64,000 nt of DNA, taken from Domibacillus enclensis. GTDB lineage: Bacteria > Bacillota > Bacilli > Bacillales > Domibacillaceae. The translations under genes were made by a program, and so were the position numbers. The notes under the pieces were generated by a model. It saw nothing but the letters and a program-made list of their open reading frames with translations, searched no databases and had not been told where the DNA came from. Shown here piece after piece: positions 1 through 8,902 of this stretch. Each line of letters opens with the position of its first letter. The first letter of the stretch is position 1. The DNA lies in NCBI RefSeq assembly GCF_900156125.1, contig NZ_FTLX01000003.1, forward strand, positions 248,001-312,000. The letters run 5' to 3'.

Positions 1-2858
1 ATATTGCCGAGTCGCACGCTCAATGGGAAGAACGTAAAAAAGACCGGGAGCATCAAGAACGGCAGGCGTCAAGGTTTAGTGAAGAAGCAGAACGTGCAGA
101 AGCGCGAATCCGGACGCTCGAGCAGGAAATAAAAGAGCTGTCAGCAGGAGAAGAGGACGCACAGCAATCGTTTATAACGGTCATTGAAACGCTGGAAAAA
201 ATCGAAGGACGACGCCAGCTGATGGATGAACGGCAAAAAAATGCAGCGTTTAACGAAGAAAAGCTGCTTAAATCCATAAAAGAAGCGGAAGAAAAAGAGC
301 GCGATGTACAAAAGGCTTTAACAGAGGCCAATGCCCTTGCGCAAACGAAGAAAAGCGAGCTTGAGCAGCTGAAAGCAGCAGCGGAAGAAAAAGAAGCGCT
401 GCTTCAGTCGGTCTCAAAAGCAGACGGTGAATCATTAGAATCACTGAAAGCAGACTACATTGACTGTTTAAGTCAGGAAGCCGCTCTGAAAAATGAACGG
501 CTTGAAATTGACCGTCAAATCGAACGGCTGACCGCCCGCTTTGAACGGATGGGTGGCCATAATGATCACTTCTTGACTGAGAGAGCTGCGCTGGAAAAAG
601 AGCATAAGCAGATCGAAGAAGCCCGCCTGGCAGCAGAGCGGCAATTAAACGAGCATACAACCGCTTATCGAGAAGCAAAGCGCGAGCGGGATCAGCTGAA
701 AGAAACGCTTGATAAAAAGCGCAATGCTTTGTACAAAGCCTATCAGATTTTGCAGGAAGCCGTATCGAGACGTGACATGCTGGCATCTATGGAAGAAGAT
801 TATTCTGGCTTTTTTTCCGGCGTGAAAGAAGTGCTGAAAGAAAAAAACGGCCGTCTTTCCGGTGTCGTTGGCGCTGCCGCTGAGCTGATCCGCGTGCCGT
901 CAAAATTTGAAATGGCGATTGAAACAGCACTTGGCGGAGCTCTCCAGCACATTGTTGTGCAGGATGAGGCTTCTGCCAGACAAGCGATCGCCTACTTAAA
1001 GCAGCATAAATTTGGCCGTGCCACATTTCTCCCTTTATCTGCTGTGAAAGAAAAAACCATTCCTGACCATTTGTTGGCGTCTATTCGAACTATCGATGGC
1101 TTTCTTGGCACAGCATTGGAGCTGGTGCAGTTTGACAGCCAGTACGTTCGTGCGGCAGGCCATTTGCTTGGCAATGTGGTGATCGCCACCTCGCTGGAAG
1201 AAGCAAATGGAATTGCCCGCCGGCTGAACCATCGTTACCGCGTTGTGACACTGGACGGGGATGTGGTGAACGCCGGGGGCTCCATGACAGGTGGTTCAAC
1301 AAAAAAAACAGGCGCTTCTTTGCTTGGCAGGAAAAACGAACTGGATACATTAAGCAGCCAGATTGAACACATGCAGCAAAAAACAGCCGAGGCGGAAAAA
1401 GAAGTGAAATCTCTTCAAGACCGCTCTGCTGAAAGTGACCGGCTTGTTGCGCAGCTTGAAGAAACCGGAGAGTTGTACCGGCAAGGGCTTCAGGAAGCGA
1501 AAAACCAGCAGCTGGAATGGTCCTTTAATGAACAGTCCGTGAATGACCGGCTTGCTCTTTACGATGCGGAAAAACGGGAATTTCAAGAAGAAAAAGACCG
1601 GCTTGAACAGCGGAAGAAAACCGTTCATGCCTCGCTTGATAAGGTCGGACAGACGATGCGTGACCTTGATGAGCAAATGGCTTTCAAAGAAAAAGAGCAA
1701 AAAACGGCTTTTTCAGAGAAAGATCGGCTAACCGAATTCATGAATGAGATTCGTCCGAAAATAGCTGTACTAGATGAGCAGCTTGCTGCAGCGGGCCAGC
1801 AGGCATCACGGCTGCAGGAGGACTGGAGAGCGGTTCAAAAGCAGCTTGTAAACTTGCGCGAGGAGCAGGCCTTTATTCAAAATGAACAGTCTGACAGTGG
1901 ATCAACAGGGCTGACGCTGGCTCAGCAGTCCGAGGAACAGGCGGCCGAAAAGGACCGCCTGTCAAAGCGGCTTGCGACGTTAAAATCAGCGCGGGCGGGC
2001 AAGTCCGCTCAGCTTGAGTCAGAATCAGCTTCTATGCAGGAATCAATGCGTCTATTAAAAGGGCTGACGGAATCGGTCCGGGCTCATGATGTGGCGATTG
2101 CCCGGCTGGATGTGGAAATCGATACGCTTCTTCAAAAGTTAAATGAGCAGTATAGCTTAACATTTGAGGAAGCGAGAGAAAGGCACCCTTTAACGCGCCC
2201 GGTTGAAGAAGCAAGAAGAGCGGTCAGGCTGATTAAAAAGGCCATTGACGAGCTTGGAGATGTGAATATCGGGGCGATTGAAGAATATGAAACGACCTTT
2301 GAACGGGTCACGTTTTTACGCGGTCAAAAAGACGATTTAGAAGAAGCAAAGTCAACGCTTCGGGATGTCATGAGCGAAATGGATACCGAAATGTCGCGCC
2401 GGTTTTCTGAAACATTTGAAGCGATAAAAGCAGAATTTCAGCCGGCGTTTACGAAGCTGTTCGGCGGCGGCCGCGCAGAGCTCAGGCTGACGGACCCAAA
2501 AGACATATTAAACGCAGGCGTCGATATCTCAGCGATGCCGCCGGGCAAAAAATTGCAGCATTTAAGCTTGCTTTCCGGTGGAGAAAGGGCATTAACGGCG
2601 ATCGCTCTCTTGTTTGCCATTTTGCGCGTCCGGCCCGTTCCTTTTTGTATTTTGGATGAAGTGGAGGCGGCACTGGATGAAGCGAATGTTCACCGGTTCA
2701 GCCGCTACTTAAAAGAATTCAGTGCAGATACACAGTTTATCGTCATCACCCACCGGAAACAAACGATGGAGGAGGCCGATGCTCTTTATGGCGTCGCTAT
2801 GCAGGAATCCGGCGTCACAAGCTTAGTATCGGTAAGACTCGAAGAAGCCGCAACATGA
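1..2858 (+). CDS. smc: Chromosome partition protein SMC (5' truncated by window edge)
   Basis: The reading frame is open from base 3 to the TGA at 2856-2858, about 951 residues; the N-terminal Walker A head lies outside the window. SMC family ATPases form the core of condensin with ScpA/ScpB and organise the chromosome around origins. Visible parts are a long charged coiled coil, then the hinge domain (about nt 790-1300, with the GSMTGGS segment near 1280), a second coiled coil, and the C-terminal ABC head. The head carries the signature LSGGER (about 2571) and a Walker B/D-loop segment ILDEVEAALDE (about 2650). The next gene, ftsY, starts 21 bp downstream as in B. subtilis, so co-transcription is likely. 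Identification is secure. Confidence 0.97.
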   Translation, partial: IAESHAQWEERKKDREHQERQASRFSEEAERAEARIRTLEQEIKELSAGEEDAQQSFITVIETLEKIEGRRQLMDERQKNAAFNEEKLLKSIKEAEEKERDVQKALTEANALAQTKKSELEQLKAAAEEKEALLQSVSKADGESLESLKADYIDCLSQEAALKNERLEIDRQIERLTARFERMGGHNDHFLTERAALEKEHKQIEEARLAAERQLNEHTTAYREAKRERDQLKETLDKKRNALYKAYQILQEAVSRRDMLASMEEDYSGFFSGVKEVLKEKNGRLSGVVGAAAELIRVPSKFEMAIETALGGALQHIVVQDEASARQAIAYLKQHKFGRATFLPLSAVKEKTIPDHLLASIRTIDGFLGTALELVQFDSQYVRAAGHLLGNVVIATSLEEANGIARRLNHRYRVVTLDGDVVNAGGSMTGGSTKKTGASLLGRKNELDTLSSQIEHMQQKTAEAEKEVKSLQDRSAESDRLVAQLEETGELYRQGLQEAKNQQLEWSFNEQSVNDRLALYDAEKREFQEEKDRLEQRKKTVHASLDKVGQTMRDLDEQMAFKEKEQKTAFSEKDRLTEFMNEIRPKIAVLDEQLAAAGQQASRLQEDWRAVQKQLVNLREEQAFIQNEQSDSGSTGLTLAQQSEEQAAEKDRLSKRLATLKSARAGKSAQLESESASMQESMRLLKGLTESVRAHDVAIARLDVEIDTLLQKLNEQYSLTFEEARERHPLTRPVEEARRAVRLIKKAIDELGDVNIGAIEEYETTFERVTFLRGQKDDLEEAKSTLRDVMSEMDTEMSRRFSETFEAIKAEFQPAFTKLFGGGRAELRLTDPKDILNAGVDISAMPPGKKLQHLSLLSGGERALTAIALLFAILRVRPVPFCILDEVEAALDEANVHRFSRYLKEFSADTQFIVITHRKQTMEEADALYGVAMQESGVTSLVSVRLEEAAT

Positions 2859-2879
2859 TAGAAGAAAGGAAGGAAATCG

Positions 2880-3905
2880 ATGAGCTTTTTTAAAAAATTA
2901 AAAGACAAATTTTCCGGTTCACAGGAACAGGAGCAAACAACGGAAAAGTATACAGAAGGATTGAAAAAATCCCGGTCCGGCTTTTCCGAAAAAATGAACA
3001 ATTTGTTTGCCCGCTATCGAAAGATTGATGAAGATTTCTTTGAAGAGCTTGAAGAAATTTTAATTGGAGCGGATGTCGGCTTTGACACTGTGATGGAATT
3101 AATTGATGAACTGAAGATGGAAGTGAAACGAAAAAACACAAGCGAGCCCGAAGCCATCCGTGACATCATGACGGAAAAGTTTGTCGAGATTTACGCTGGA
3201 GAAGAAAAAGAAGAAATGTCTTCTGAGCTGAATATACAGGAGGACTTGACCGTTATCCTGTTTGTCGGCGTTAATGGAGTCGGCAAAACAACCACAATCG
3301 GCAAGCTTGCCCATCAATTTAAGTCAGAAGGCAAAAAAGTCATGATGGCCGCCGGTGATACATTCCGTGCGGGTGCGATTGATCAGCTTGAGGAGTGGGG
3401 CCGGCGTACCGGTGTGGACGTGATCAAGCAAGCGGAAGGCTCCGATCCGGCAGCTGTCATGTACGATGCTGTGCGTGCGGCAAAATCCCGCGGGGCTGAC
3501 ATTCTGCTGTGCGATACAGCCGGACGGCTTCAAAACAAAGTCAATTTAATGAACGAGCTTCAAAAAGTAAAGCGTGTGATCGAGCGGGAAATTCCAGCTG
3601 CTCCTCACGAGGTGCTGCTCGTTGTTGATGCGACAACCGGTCAAAATGCACTGATTCAGGCGAAGACGTTTAAAGAAGCGACCGATGTGTCCGGGCTTGT
3701 TTTGACAAAGCTTGACGGAACAGCAAAAGGCGGGATTGTTCTAGCGATTCGCAAAGAGCTTGGCGTACCGGTGAAATTTGTCGGTCTGGGTGAAAAAATG
3801 GACGACCTTCAGCCATTCGATGCTGAGAAATACGCCTATGGACTTTTTGCACAGGCGTTTGAAGAAAAAGAAAAGCCTGACAATCAACCGGCGGACGACG
3901 AATAA
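2880..3905 (+). CDS. ftsY: Signal recognition particle receptor FtsY
   Basis: The protein has 341 residues. It is the SRP receptor GTPase that docks ribosome-SRP complexes at the membrane. The N-terminal ~60 residues are charged (A-like region), followed by the helical N domain and the G domain with G1 GVNGVGKTT at about residue 131, DTAGR near 212 and the base-specificity motif TKLDG near 275. The start ATG follows GAAAGGAAGG with good spacing. It is slightly longer than B. subtilis FtsY (329), mostly in the acidic N terminus and the C-terminal tail. It lies between smc and the ylxM-ffh pair, so both halves of the SRP targeting cycle are adjacent. Confidence 0.97.
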   Translation: MSFFKKLKDKFSGSQEQEQTTEKYTEGLKKSRSGFSEKMNNLFARYRKIDEDFFEELEEILIGADVGFDTVMELIDELKMEVKRKNTSEPEAIRDIMTEKFVEIYAGEEKEEMSSELNIQEDLTVILFVGVNGVGKTTTIGKLAHQFKSEGKKVMMAAGDTFRAGAIDQLEEWGRRTGVDVIKQAEGSDPAAVMYDAVRAAKSRGADILLCDTAGRLQNKVNLMNELQKVKRVIEREIPAAPHEVLLVVDATTGQNALIQAKTFKEATDVSGLVLTKLDGTAKGGIVLAIRKELGVPVKFVGLGEKMDDLQPFDAEKYAYGLFAQAFEEKEKPDNQPADDE

Positions 3906-3923
3906 CCCATCCTTTTCTGATTC

Positions 3924-3952
3924 TTGACAGGATAAAGGTTAGCGGGTACACT
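3924..3952 (+). promoter_or_regulatory. SigA-type promoter for ylxM-ffh
   Basis: TTGACA at 3924-3929, a 17-bp spacer, and TACACT at 3947-3952. The -35 box is perfect and the spacing optimal. It lies in the 90-bp gap between ftsY and ylxM, so ylxM-ffh can be transcribed independently of smc-ftsY. No terminator hairpin is evident after ftsY. Confidence 0.75.
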
Positions 3953-3995
3953 GTTTTAGTGTAAAGGTTTTTCACTTAACAAAGGAGGGGCAGCC

Positions 3996-4310
3996 GTGCT
4001 TGAAAAAACGATGCGGATGAATTATCTGTATGATTTTTATCAGATGCTTCTGACCGACAAACAGCGCAGCTATATGTCCCTGTACTACCTGGATGATTAT
4101 TCGCTTGGTGAAATTGCCGATGAATATGAAGTGAGCCGCCAGGCGGTCTATGATAATATAAAACGCACAGAAGCCATGCTTGAAGAATATGAAGCAAAGC
4201 TTGGGTTGCTGAAAAAATTCCAACAGCGCCAAATGCTCATCGATCAGCTGAAGCAACAAGCAGATGCAGATGCGATGGCAATGCTTGAAGCGCTCGAGGA
4301 ACTTGAATAG
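3996..4310 (+). CDS. ylxM: YlxM family putative helix-turn-helix protein
   Basis: A 104-residue protein starting at GTG behind AAAGGAGGGG. The family (UPF0122/YlxM) is encoded next to ffh across Firmicutes. The central segment has a sigma-region-4-like helix-turn-helix ([20 protein letters not shown], about residues 44-63), followed by a charged helical tail. In streptococci a YlxM homolog modulates the SRP pathway GTPases; whether this copy binds SRP RNA or DNA cannot be told from sequence. It ends 12 bp before ffh, which supports translational coupling. Confidence 0.93.
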   Translation: MLEKTMRMNYLYDFYQMLLTDKQRSYMSLYYLDDYSLGEIADEYEVSRQAVYDNIKRTEAMLEEYEAKLGLLKKFQQRQMLIDQLKQQADADAMAMLEALEELE

Positions 4311-4322
4311 GGGGACTGCATG

Positions 4323-5672
4323 ATGGCGTTTGAAGGATTAGCCGAACGACTGCAGGGAACGATGCAGAAGATTCGCGGCAAAGGGAAAGTATCCGAATCC
4401 GACGTTAAAGAAATGATGCGGGAAGTGCGTCTGGCTCTTTTAGAAGCGGATGTTAACTTTAAAGTCGTCAAACAATTTGTTAAAAAAGTAAGCGAACGGT
4501 CTGTCGGCCAGGAAGTCATGAAAAGCTTAACGCCAGGCCAGCAGGTTATAAAAGTTGTAAAAGAAGAGCTGACCGAGTTAATGGGCGGCGAAGAAAGCCG
4601 AATTGGCACAGCAAAGCGCCCGCCGACGGTTATCATGATGGTCGGACTTCAAGGAGCCGGGAAAACGACAACGACGGGGAAGCTGGCGAACCTGCTTCGT
4701 AAAAAGTATAACCGTAAGCCGCTTCTCGTTGCTGCGGATATTTACCGCCCGGCAGCGATTAAGCAGCTTGAAACGCTCGGCAAGCAGCTGGATATGCCTG
4801 TGTTTTCTCTCGGTGACCAGGTAAGCCCGGTGGAAATTGCGAAACAAGCGATCCAAAAAGCAAAAGACGACCATTTGGATTACGTCTTAATTGATACTGC
4901 CGGCCGTCTCCACATCGACGAAGGGCTGATGGACGAGCTTAAGCAAATTAAAGAGCTGTCCTCACCGGAAGAGATTTTTCTCGTTGTGGATTCCATGACT
5001 GGGCAGGATGCTGTAAATGTGGCGGAAAGCTTTAATGAGCAGCTGGGCATTACCGGTGTCGTTCTTACAAAACTCGATGGAGATACGCGCGGGGGGGCTG
5101 CTCTGTCCATCCGTGCGGTAACCGGCAAGCCGATCAAATTTGTCGGTATGGGGGAAAAGCTGGACGCACTGGAGTCATTTCATCCTGAACGGATGGCCTC
5201 TCGTATTCTCGGAATGGGCGATGTGCTGTCGCTCATTGAAAAAGCGCAGACAAACGTGGATGAAACAAAGGCAAAAGAGCTGGAGCAAAAAATGCGGACG
5301 ATGTCGTTTACATTTGACGACTTTTTAGATCAGCTCGGCCAGGTTCGTTCCATGGGACCGCTGGATGAGATTTTAAAGATGCTGCCGGGTGCAAACAAAA
5401 TGAAGGGCTTAAACAATGTGCAGGTCGATGAAAAACAAATCGGCCGTGTGGAAGCTATCATCCGGTCGATGACAAAAGATGAAAAACAGCAGCCGGAGAT
5501 CATTAATTCCGGACGGCGCAAACGGATCGCCCGTGGTTCAGGCACGTCTATTCAGGAAGTAAACCGACTGCTCAAGCAGTTTGAGGACATGAAAAAAATG
5601 ATGAAGCAAATGTCCTCTATGCAGCAAAAAGGCAAGAAAAAAGGCGGCATGCCAAAGCTTCCTTTTATGTGA
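4323..5672 (+). CDS. ffh: Signal recognition particle protein Ffh
   Basis: A 449-residue SRP54 GTPase that binds signal sequences and SRP RNA. Order of domains: N domain (1-~95), G domain with GLQGAGKTT near 107, DTAGR near 190 and TKLDGD near 248, then the methionine-rich M domain from ~300. The conserved SGRRKRIARGSGT RNA-binding segment lies near 398, and a Met/Lys-rich tail ends the protein. Two adjacent ATGs exist (4320 and 4323); 4323 gives the usual MAFEGLAERL start with better spacing from the GGGGGA site. It pairs functionally with FtsY upstream. Confidence 0.97.
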   Translation: MAFEGLAERLQGTMQKIRGKGKVSESDVKEMMREVRLALLEADVNFKVVKQFVKKVSERSVGQEVMKSLTPGQQVIKVVKEELTELMGGEESRIGTAKRPPTVIMMVGLQGAGKTTTTGKLANLLRKKYNRKPLLVAADIYRPAAIKQLETLGKQLDMPVFSLGDQVSPVEIAKQAIQKAKDDHLDYVLIDTAGRLHIDEGLMDELKQIKELSSPEEIFLVVDSMTGQDAVNVAESFNEQLGITGVVLTKLDGDTRGGAALSIRAVTGKPIKFVGMGEKLDALESFHPERMASRILGMGDVLSLIEKAQTNVDETKAKELEQKMRTMSFTFDDFLDQLGQVRSMGPLDEILKMLPGANKMKGLNNVQVDEKQIGRVEAIIRSMTKDEKQQPEIINSGRRKRIARGSGTSIQEVNRLLKQFEDMKKMMKQMSSMQQKGKKKGGMPKLPFM

Positions 5673-5706
5673 TAAAAGGGAATTTTAATCTGTAAAGAAA
5701 AAACAC

Positions 5707-5735
5707 TTTACAACACGTTCACTATTTGATAAGAT
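5707..5735 (+). promoter_or_regulatory. SigA-type promoter for rpsP
   Basis: TTTACA at 5707-5712, 17-bp spacer, TAAGAT at 5730-5735, about 40 bp before the rpsP start. It fits a sigma-A housekeeping promoter and gives rpsP its own transcript in the 102-bp gap after ffh. Confidence 0.65.
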
Positions 5736-5774
5736 TCTATCTTGTGTGAAACTATTTCGGAGGTGCTTAATAGC

Positions 5775-6047
5775 ATGGCAGTAAAAATTCGTTTAAAACG
5801 TATGGGTGCAAAAAAATCCCCATTCTATCGTATCGTAGTAGCTGACGCCCGCGCGCCGCGTGATGGCCGTTCAATTGAAACAATCGGAACATACAATCCG
5901 GTTTCTCAGCCAGCTGAAGTGAAAATCAATGAAGAGCTTGCGCTTAAATGGCTTCAAGATGGAGCGAAACCATCTGATACTGTTCGCAACCTTTTCTCAA
6001 AAGAAGGCCTTATGGAAAAATTCCATAACGCTAAATACAGCAAGTAA
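5775..6047 (+). CDS. rpsP: 30S ribosomal protein S16
   Basis: 90 residues, beginning [19 protein letters not shown], typical of bacterial bS16, an assembly protein of the 30S body. The ATG at 5775 follows TCGGAGGTG; the open frame extends 11 codons further up but without a good start or similarity. The length equals that of B. subtilis S16. It is followed by a strong terminator-like hairpin rather than by ylqC/khpA, the usual next gene in Bacillus. Confidence 0.98.
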   Translation: MAVKIRLKRMGAKKSPFYRIVVADARAPRDGRSIETIGTYNPVSQPAEVKINEELALKWLQDGAKPSDTVRNLFSKEGLMEKFHNAKYSK

Positions 6048-6062
6048 GCTATTGCGAAACAA

Positions 6063-6106
6063 CAATTCCCCAAAAGAATCCTCTTTTGGGGAATTGCCAT
6101 TTTTGT
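6063..6106 (+). terminator. Intrinsic terminator-like hairpin after rpsP
   Basis: A perfect 15-bp stem (6063-6077 with 6082-6096, core CCCCAAAAGA/TCTTTTGGGG) closed by an ATCC tetraloop and followed by CCATTTTTGTT. It should end or attenuate the rpsP transcript before ylqD. Confidence 0.8.
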
Positions 6107-6128
6107 TCCATATAAAGGAGCGGTGTGA

Positions 6129-6518
6129 ATGCAGATTTTACAAACCGTATCGGTTGTTCAAGTGGTGACGGACACACTAAAACAGAATCGCATGAGTGCC
6201 TACGAGCAGCAAAAGCGCCGCCTCGAGCGGGAAACAGCCCAGCTTCTGTTTGAAAAGAAAAAAGCGGAGCGAGGCGGCTCAAAGCAAGCGGAAGCGGCAG
6301 CACGTTTTCAAATTGAAATCGATCAGCGTCATGAGAAGCTATCCGTTGTGGAATTTCAAATAAGCCAGTTGGATCAGCTTCCGCTCGGTACGGAGCTGAA
6401 GGAGCGGGACATCCAGTCGGTTGTTGAAGTAAAAGCAGGTGACCGGTTTAACGGAAAAAATGGGGGAACAATAGTTGTGAAAGATGGCGTCATCATTGAA
6501 ATTCGCACCGAGGGGTGA
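6129..6518 (+). CDS. ylqD: YlqD family protein of unknown function
   Basis: 129 residues. The family is conserved between rpsP/ylqC and rimM in Bacillaceae; its function is not established. The N-terminal half is a charged, likely coiled-coil stretch (about residues 20-75, rich in K, R, E, Q), and the C-terminal ~50 residues look like a small beta domain with repeated G/V/I ([20 protein letters not shown]). There is no signal peptide or membrane segment. The ATG follows TATAAAGGAGCGG. Its TGA lies within the ribosome-binding site of rimM, so the two are probably translationally coupled. Confidence 0.88.
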   Translation: MQILQTVSVVQVVTDTLKQNRMSAYEQQKRRLERETAQLLFEKKKAERGGSKQAEAAARFQIEIDQRHEKLSVVEFQISQLDQLPLGTELKERDIQSVVEVKAGDRFNGKNGGTIVVKDGVIIEIRTEG

Positions 6519-6523
6519 AGAAA

Positions 6524-7039
6524 ATGAACGAATGGTTTAACGTTGGGAAAATTGTCAACACGCATGGTCTCCGTGGAGAAGTCCGTGTGCTGTCACAAAC
6601 AGATTTTCCGGAAAAACGATTTAAAAAAGGCAGTGAGCTGGCTGTGTTTAAGCAGGGAGACCGGGAAGGCACACCTGTTGTCGTTGCAGCCCACCGCACA
6701 CATAAAACATTTGACCTGCTGACCTTTGAAGGGTATCCCTCTATACAGGAAGTGGAGCCGTTTAAAGGAGCCGTTTTAAAAGTGCATGAAAAGCATCTGG
6801 GGGATTTGGATGAAGGCGAATTTTATTTTTATGAAATCGTCGGCTGTACTGTGAAAACGACAGCAGGAGAATCTATTGGCACAGTAACGGAAGTGCTGAC
6901 GCCGGGAGCCAATGATGTATGGGTTGTAAAAGGAAACGGCAAAGAATTTTACATTCCATATATTGAAGACGTTGTGAAATCCATTGATAAAACAGCGAAA
7001 GAGATTGTGATTGAACCGATGGAAGGGCTTTTGGAATGA
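6524..7039 (+). CDS. rimM: Ribosome maturation factor RimM
   Basis: 171 residues, starting [19 protein letters not shown]. RimM binds S19 and helps mature the 30S head. An N-terminal RimM domain (about 1-90) is followed by a PRC-barrel domain (about 95-170, ending in an acidic strand). A GTG at 6515 is also in frame, but the ATG at 6524 sits at the right distance from AGGGGTGA and matches the family start. The stop overlaps the trmD start by 4 bases (ATGA), indicating coupling. Confidence 0.96.
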   Translation: MNEWFNVGKIVNTHGLRGEVRVLSQTDFPEKRFKKGSELAVFKQGDREGTPVVVAAHRTHKTFDLLTFEGYPSIQEVEPFKGAVLKVHEKHLGDLDEGEFYFYEIVGCTVKTTAGESIGTVTEVLTPGANDVWVVKGNGKEFYIPYIEDVVKSIDKTAKEIVIEPMEGLLE

Positions 7040-7776
7040 AGATTGATGTCTTAACGCTTTTTCCGGAAATGTTCGAAGGCGTTTTTTCTTCCTCCATTAT
7101 GAAAAAAGCGACGGAAAAAGGAAAAGCAGCCTTCCGGGCAGTGAACTTCCGGGACTATGCAGAAGGAAAGCATAAAGTGGTCGATGATTATCCGTACGGC
7201 GGCGGGGCTGGCATGGTGTTAAAACCGCAGCCGCTTTTTGATGCCGTTGCTGACCTGAAACGGTCGGCTGAGCAGCCCCGAATCATTTTAATGTGTCCGC
7301 AGGGCGAACGGTTCACACAGACCAAAGCGGAAGAGCTCGCAGGAGAGGACCATTTGATCTTTTTATGCGGTCATTATGAAGGCTACGATGAACGGGTCCG
7401 GGAGCATCTCGTTACAGATGAAATATCGATTGGCGACTATGTGCTGACAGGCGGAGAGCTTGGCGCAATGGTCGTTGCCGATAGTGTGGTCCGGCTGCTG
7501 CCGGGTGTTCTCGGAAATGAAGATTCAGCTGTGAAGGACTCATTTTCATCTGGCATGCTAGAACATCCGCACTATACACGTCCAGCTGATTTCCGGGGGA
7601 TGAAGGTGCCGGATGTTTTAGTTTCGGGCAATCATAAGCATATCGATGAATGGCGCCGGACGGAGTCTTTGCGCCGTACGTGGGAGCGCCGTCCGGACTT
7701 GCTGAATACGGCTGATTTGACAGAGAAAGAACGTGAAAAAATCAACCAGTGGAATCACGAAAAAAAGTTGATTTAA
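7036..7776 (+). CDS. trmD: tRNA (guanine-N1)-methyltransferase TrmD
   Basis: 246 residues. TrmD methylates G37 of tRNAs with SAM, preventing +1 frameshifting. The trefoil-knot SPOUT core is visible: the SAM-site segments [13 protein letters not shown] (about 55-67), [11 protein letters not shown] (about 112-122) and the [14 protein letters not shown] motif (about 133-146), then the C-terminal helical tRNA-binding domain. The length fits the family. It overlaps rimM by 4 bp. A promoter for rplS lies in its last 10 codons. Confidence 0.97.
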   Translation: MKIDVLTLFPEMFEGVFSSSIMKKATEKGKAAFRAVNFRDYAEGKHKVVDDYPYGGGAGMVLKPQPLFDAVADLKRSAEQPRIILMCPQGERFTQTKAEELAGEDHLIFLCGHYEGYDERVREHLVTDEISIGDYVLTGGELGAMVVADSVVRLLPGVLGNEDSAVKDSFSSGMLEHPHYTRPADFRGMKVPDVLVSGNHKHIDEWRRTESLRRTWERRPDLLNTADLTEKEREKINQWNHEKKLI

Positions 7777-7796
7777 TACGAGTAGTATGATAGAAT
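7768..7796 (+). promoter_or_regulatory. SigA-type promoter for rplS leader transcript
   Basis: TTGATT at 7768-7773, 17-bp spacer, TAGAAT at 7791-7796. The -35 box lies inside the last codons of trmD. The predicted start near 7803 would place the entire L19 leader on the transcript. Confidence 0.65.
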
Positions 7797-7802
7797 TTGC
7801 TA

Positions 7803-7894
7803 GTCAGTGTGTCAAAGACATACTGCATTAAAACGGTGTTCCGCTGCCGTGTTTGCGCGGGTATGAGCATTTGTTAGAAGGAGAGGAAACCACA
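7803..7894 (+). ncRNA. L19 (rplS) mRNA leader, probable autoregulatory structure
   Basis: The 118-bp gap before rplS contains a 9-bp stem (CAGTGTGTC/GACATACTG with an AAA loop, about 7804-7824) and a GC-rich second segment with ACGG...CCGT pairing (7834-7852), ending just before the GGAGAGG ribosome-binding site. Firmicutes carry a known L19 leader element at this position, proposed to bind L19 and repress rplS. The match here is by position and general form; I could not run a covariance-model search. Confidence 0.6.
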
Positions 7895-8242
7895 ATGAAC
7901 AAATTGATTCAAGAGTTAACACAAGAGCAGCTTCGTTCTGATCTTCCATCGTTCCGCCCTGGAGACACTGTACGTGTACACGTTAAAATTGTCGAGGGTA
8001 CGCGTGAGCGGGTTCAGGTATTTGAAGGCGTTGTAATCAAGCGTCGCGGCGGCGGCGTAAGCGAAACTTTCACTGTACGTAAGATTTCTTACGGCGTGGG
8101 CGTTGAGCGTGCATTCCCGCTTCATACACCAAAGATCGAGAAAATCGAAGTAATGCGCCGTGGTAAAGTTCGTCGTGCGAAATTGTACTACTTGCGTAAC
8201 CTACGCGGTAAAGCAGCGCGCATTAAAGAAATCAGATACTAA
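7895..8242 (+). CDS. rplS: 50S ribosomal protein L19
   Basis: 115 residues, beginning [20 protein letters not shown] and ending in the basic segment typical of bL19, which sits at the 30S-50S interface. The ATG at 7895 follows AAGGAGAGG; the frame is open further upstream, but that part falls in the leader RNA. A strong terminator follows. Confidence 0.98.
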   Translation: MNKLIQELTQEQLRSDLPSFRPGDTVRVHVKIVEGTRERVQVFEGVVIKRRGGGVSETFTVRKISYGVGVERAFPLHTPKIEKIEVMRRGKVRRAKLYYLRNLRGKAARIKEIRY

Positions 8243-8248
8243 GATGTC

Positions 8249-8278
8249 AAAAGGAGTCTGCCTGCAGGCTCCTTTTTC
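8249..8278 (+). terminator. Intrinsic terminator after rplS
   Basis: AAAAGGAGTCTG pairs with CAGGCTCCTTTT (one G-U) around a very short loop, followed by TTTCTTT. It closes the rpsP/ylqD-rplS transcription block. Confidence 0.8.
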
Positions 8279-8338
8279 TTTCCGGTTTTATTCGCGTCAT
8301 GATATGATGGAGTTACTTAGAATGAAGGTGGTGCCAGC

Positions 8339-8878
8339 ATGACTGAAGGAAAAAATGAATTTTGGGAATGGACAAAAGCGCTGTTAATCGCGGTCGGGCT
8401 TGCCGCTCTTATCCGTTATTTTATTTTTGCACCGATTGTGGTTGATGGGCTTTCCATGATGCCAACGCTTGAAAGCGGCGACCGGATGATTGTTAATAAG
8501 ATGAGTGAACCGGATCGCTTTGACATCGTCGTTTTTCACGCGCCGGAAAATAAAGATTACATAAAACGGGTGATTGGCCTTCCGGGAGAAACGGTTGAAT
8601 ATAAAGACGATGTTTTATATGTAGACGGAAAAGCAATAGACGAACCGTATTTAAATGAGTATAAAAGCGAAGTGGCAGATGGACCGCTGACACCGGATTT
8701 TACACTGGCTGAAATTACAGGCCAGGAAACCGTGCCAGAGGGGGAAATCTTCGTACTCGGAGACAATCGCCGCTTTAGCAAGGACGGCCGTCACATCGGC
8801 ACGATCAAAATAGATGAAATTGTCGGCGAAACAAAATTTGTCTACTGGCCGTTTGATCAAATTCATCTTGTAGACTAA
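8339..8878 (+). CDS. lepB: Type I signal peptidase
   Basis: 179 residues. It cleaves signal peptides of secreted proteins on the outer face of the membrane. A single N-terminal transmembrane helix (about residues 13-31) precedes the S26 catalytic domain. The nucleophile is Ser39 in GLSMMPT and the general base is Lys76 in YIKRVIGLPGE. The GDNRR motif (about 141-145) is also present, with a small extra loop after it. The ATG at 8339 follows GAAGGTGG. B. subtilis has its sip genes elsewhere or in paralogs; other Bacillaceae place one between rplS and rbgA, as here. A TATGAT box at 8303 may be its promoter, but the -35 is poor. Confidence 0.95.
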   Translation: MTEGKNEFWEWTKALLIAVGLAALIRYFIFAPIVVDGLSMMPTLESGDRMIVNKMSEPDRFDIVVFHAPENKDYIKRVIGLPGETVEYKDDVLYVDGKAIDEPYLNEYKSEVADGPLTPDFTLAEITGQETVPEGEIFVLGDNRRFSKDGRHIGTIKIDEIVGETKFVYWPFDQIHLVD

Positions 8879-8902
8879 ACGGACAGAAAGGACTGGACTC
8901 GG

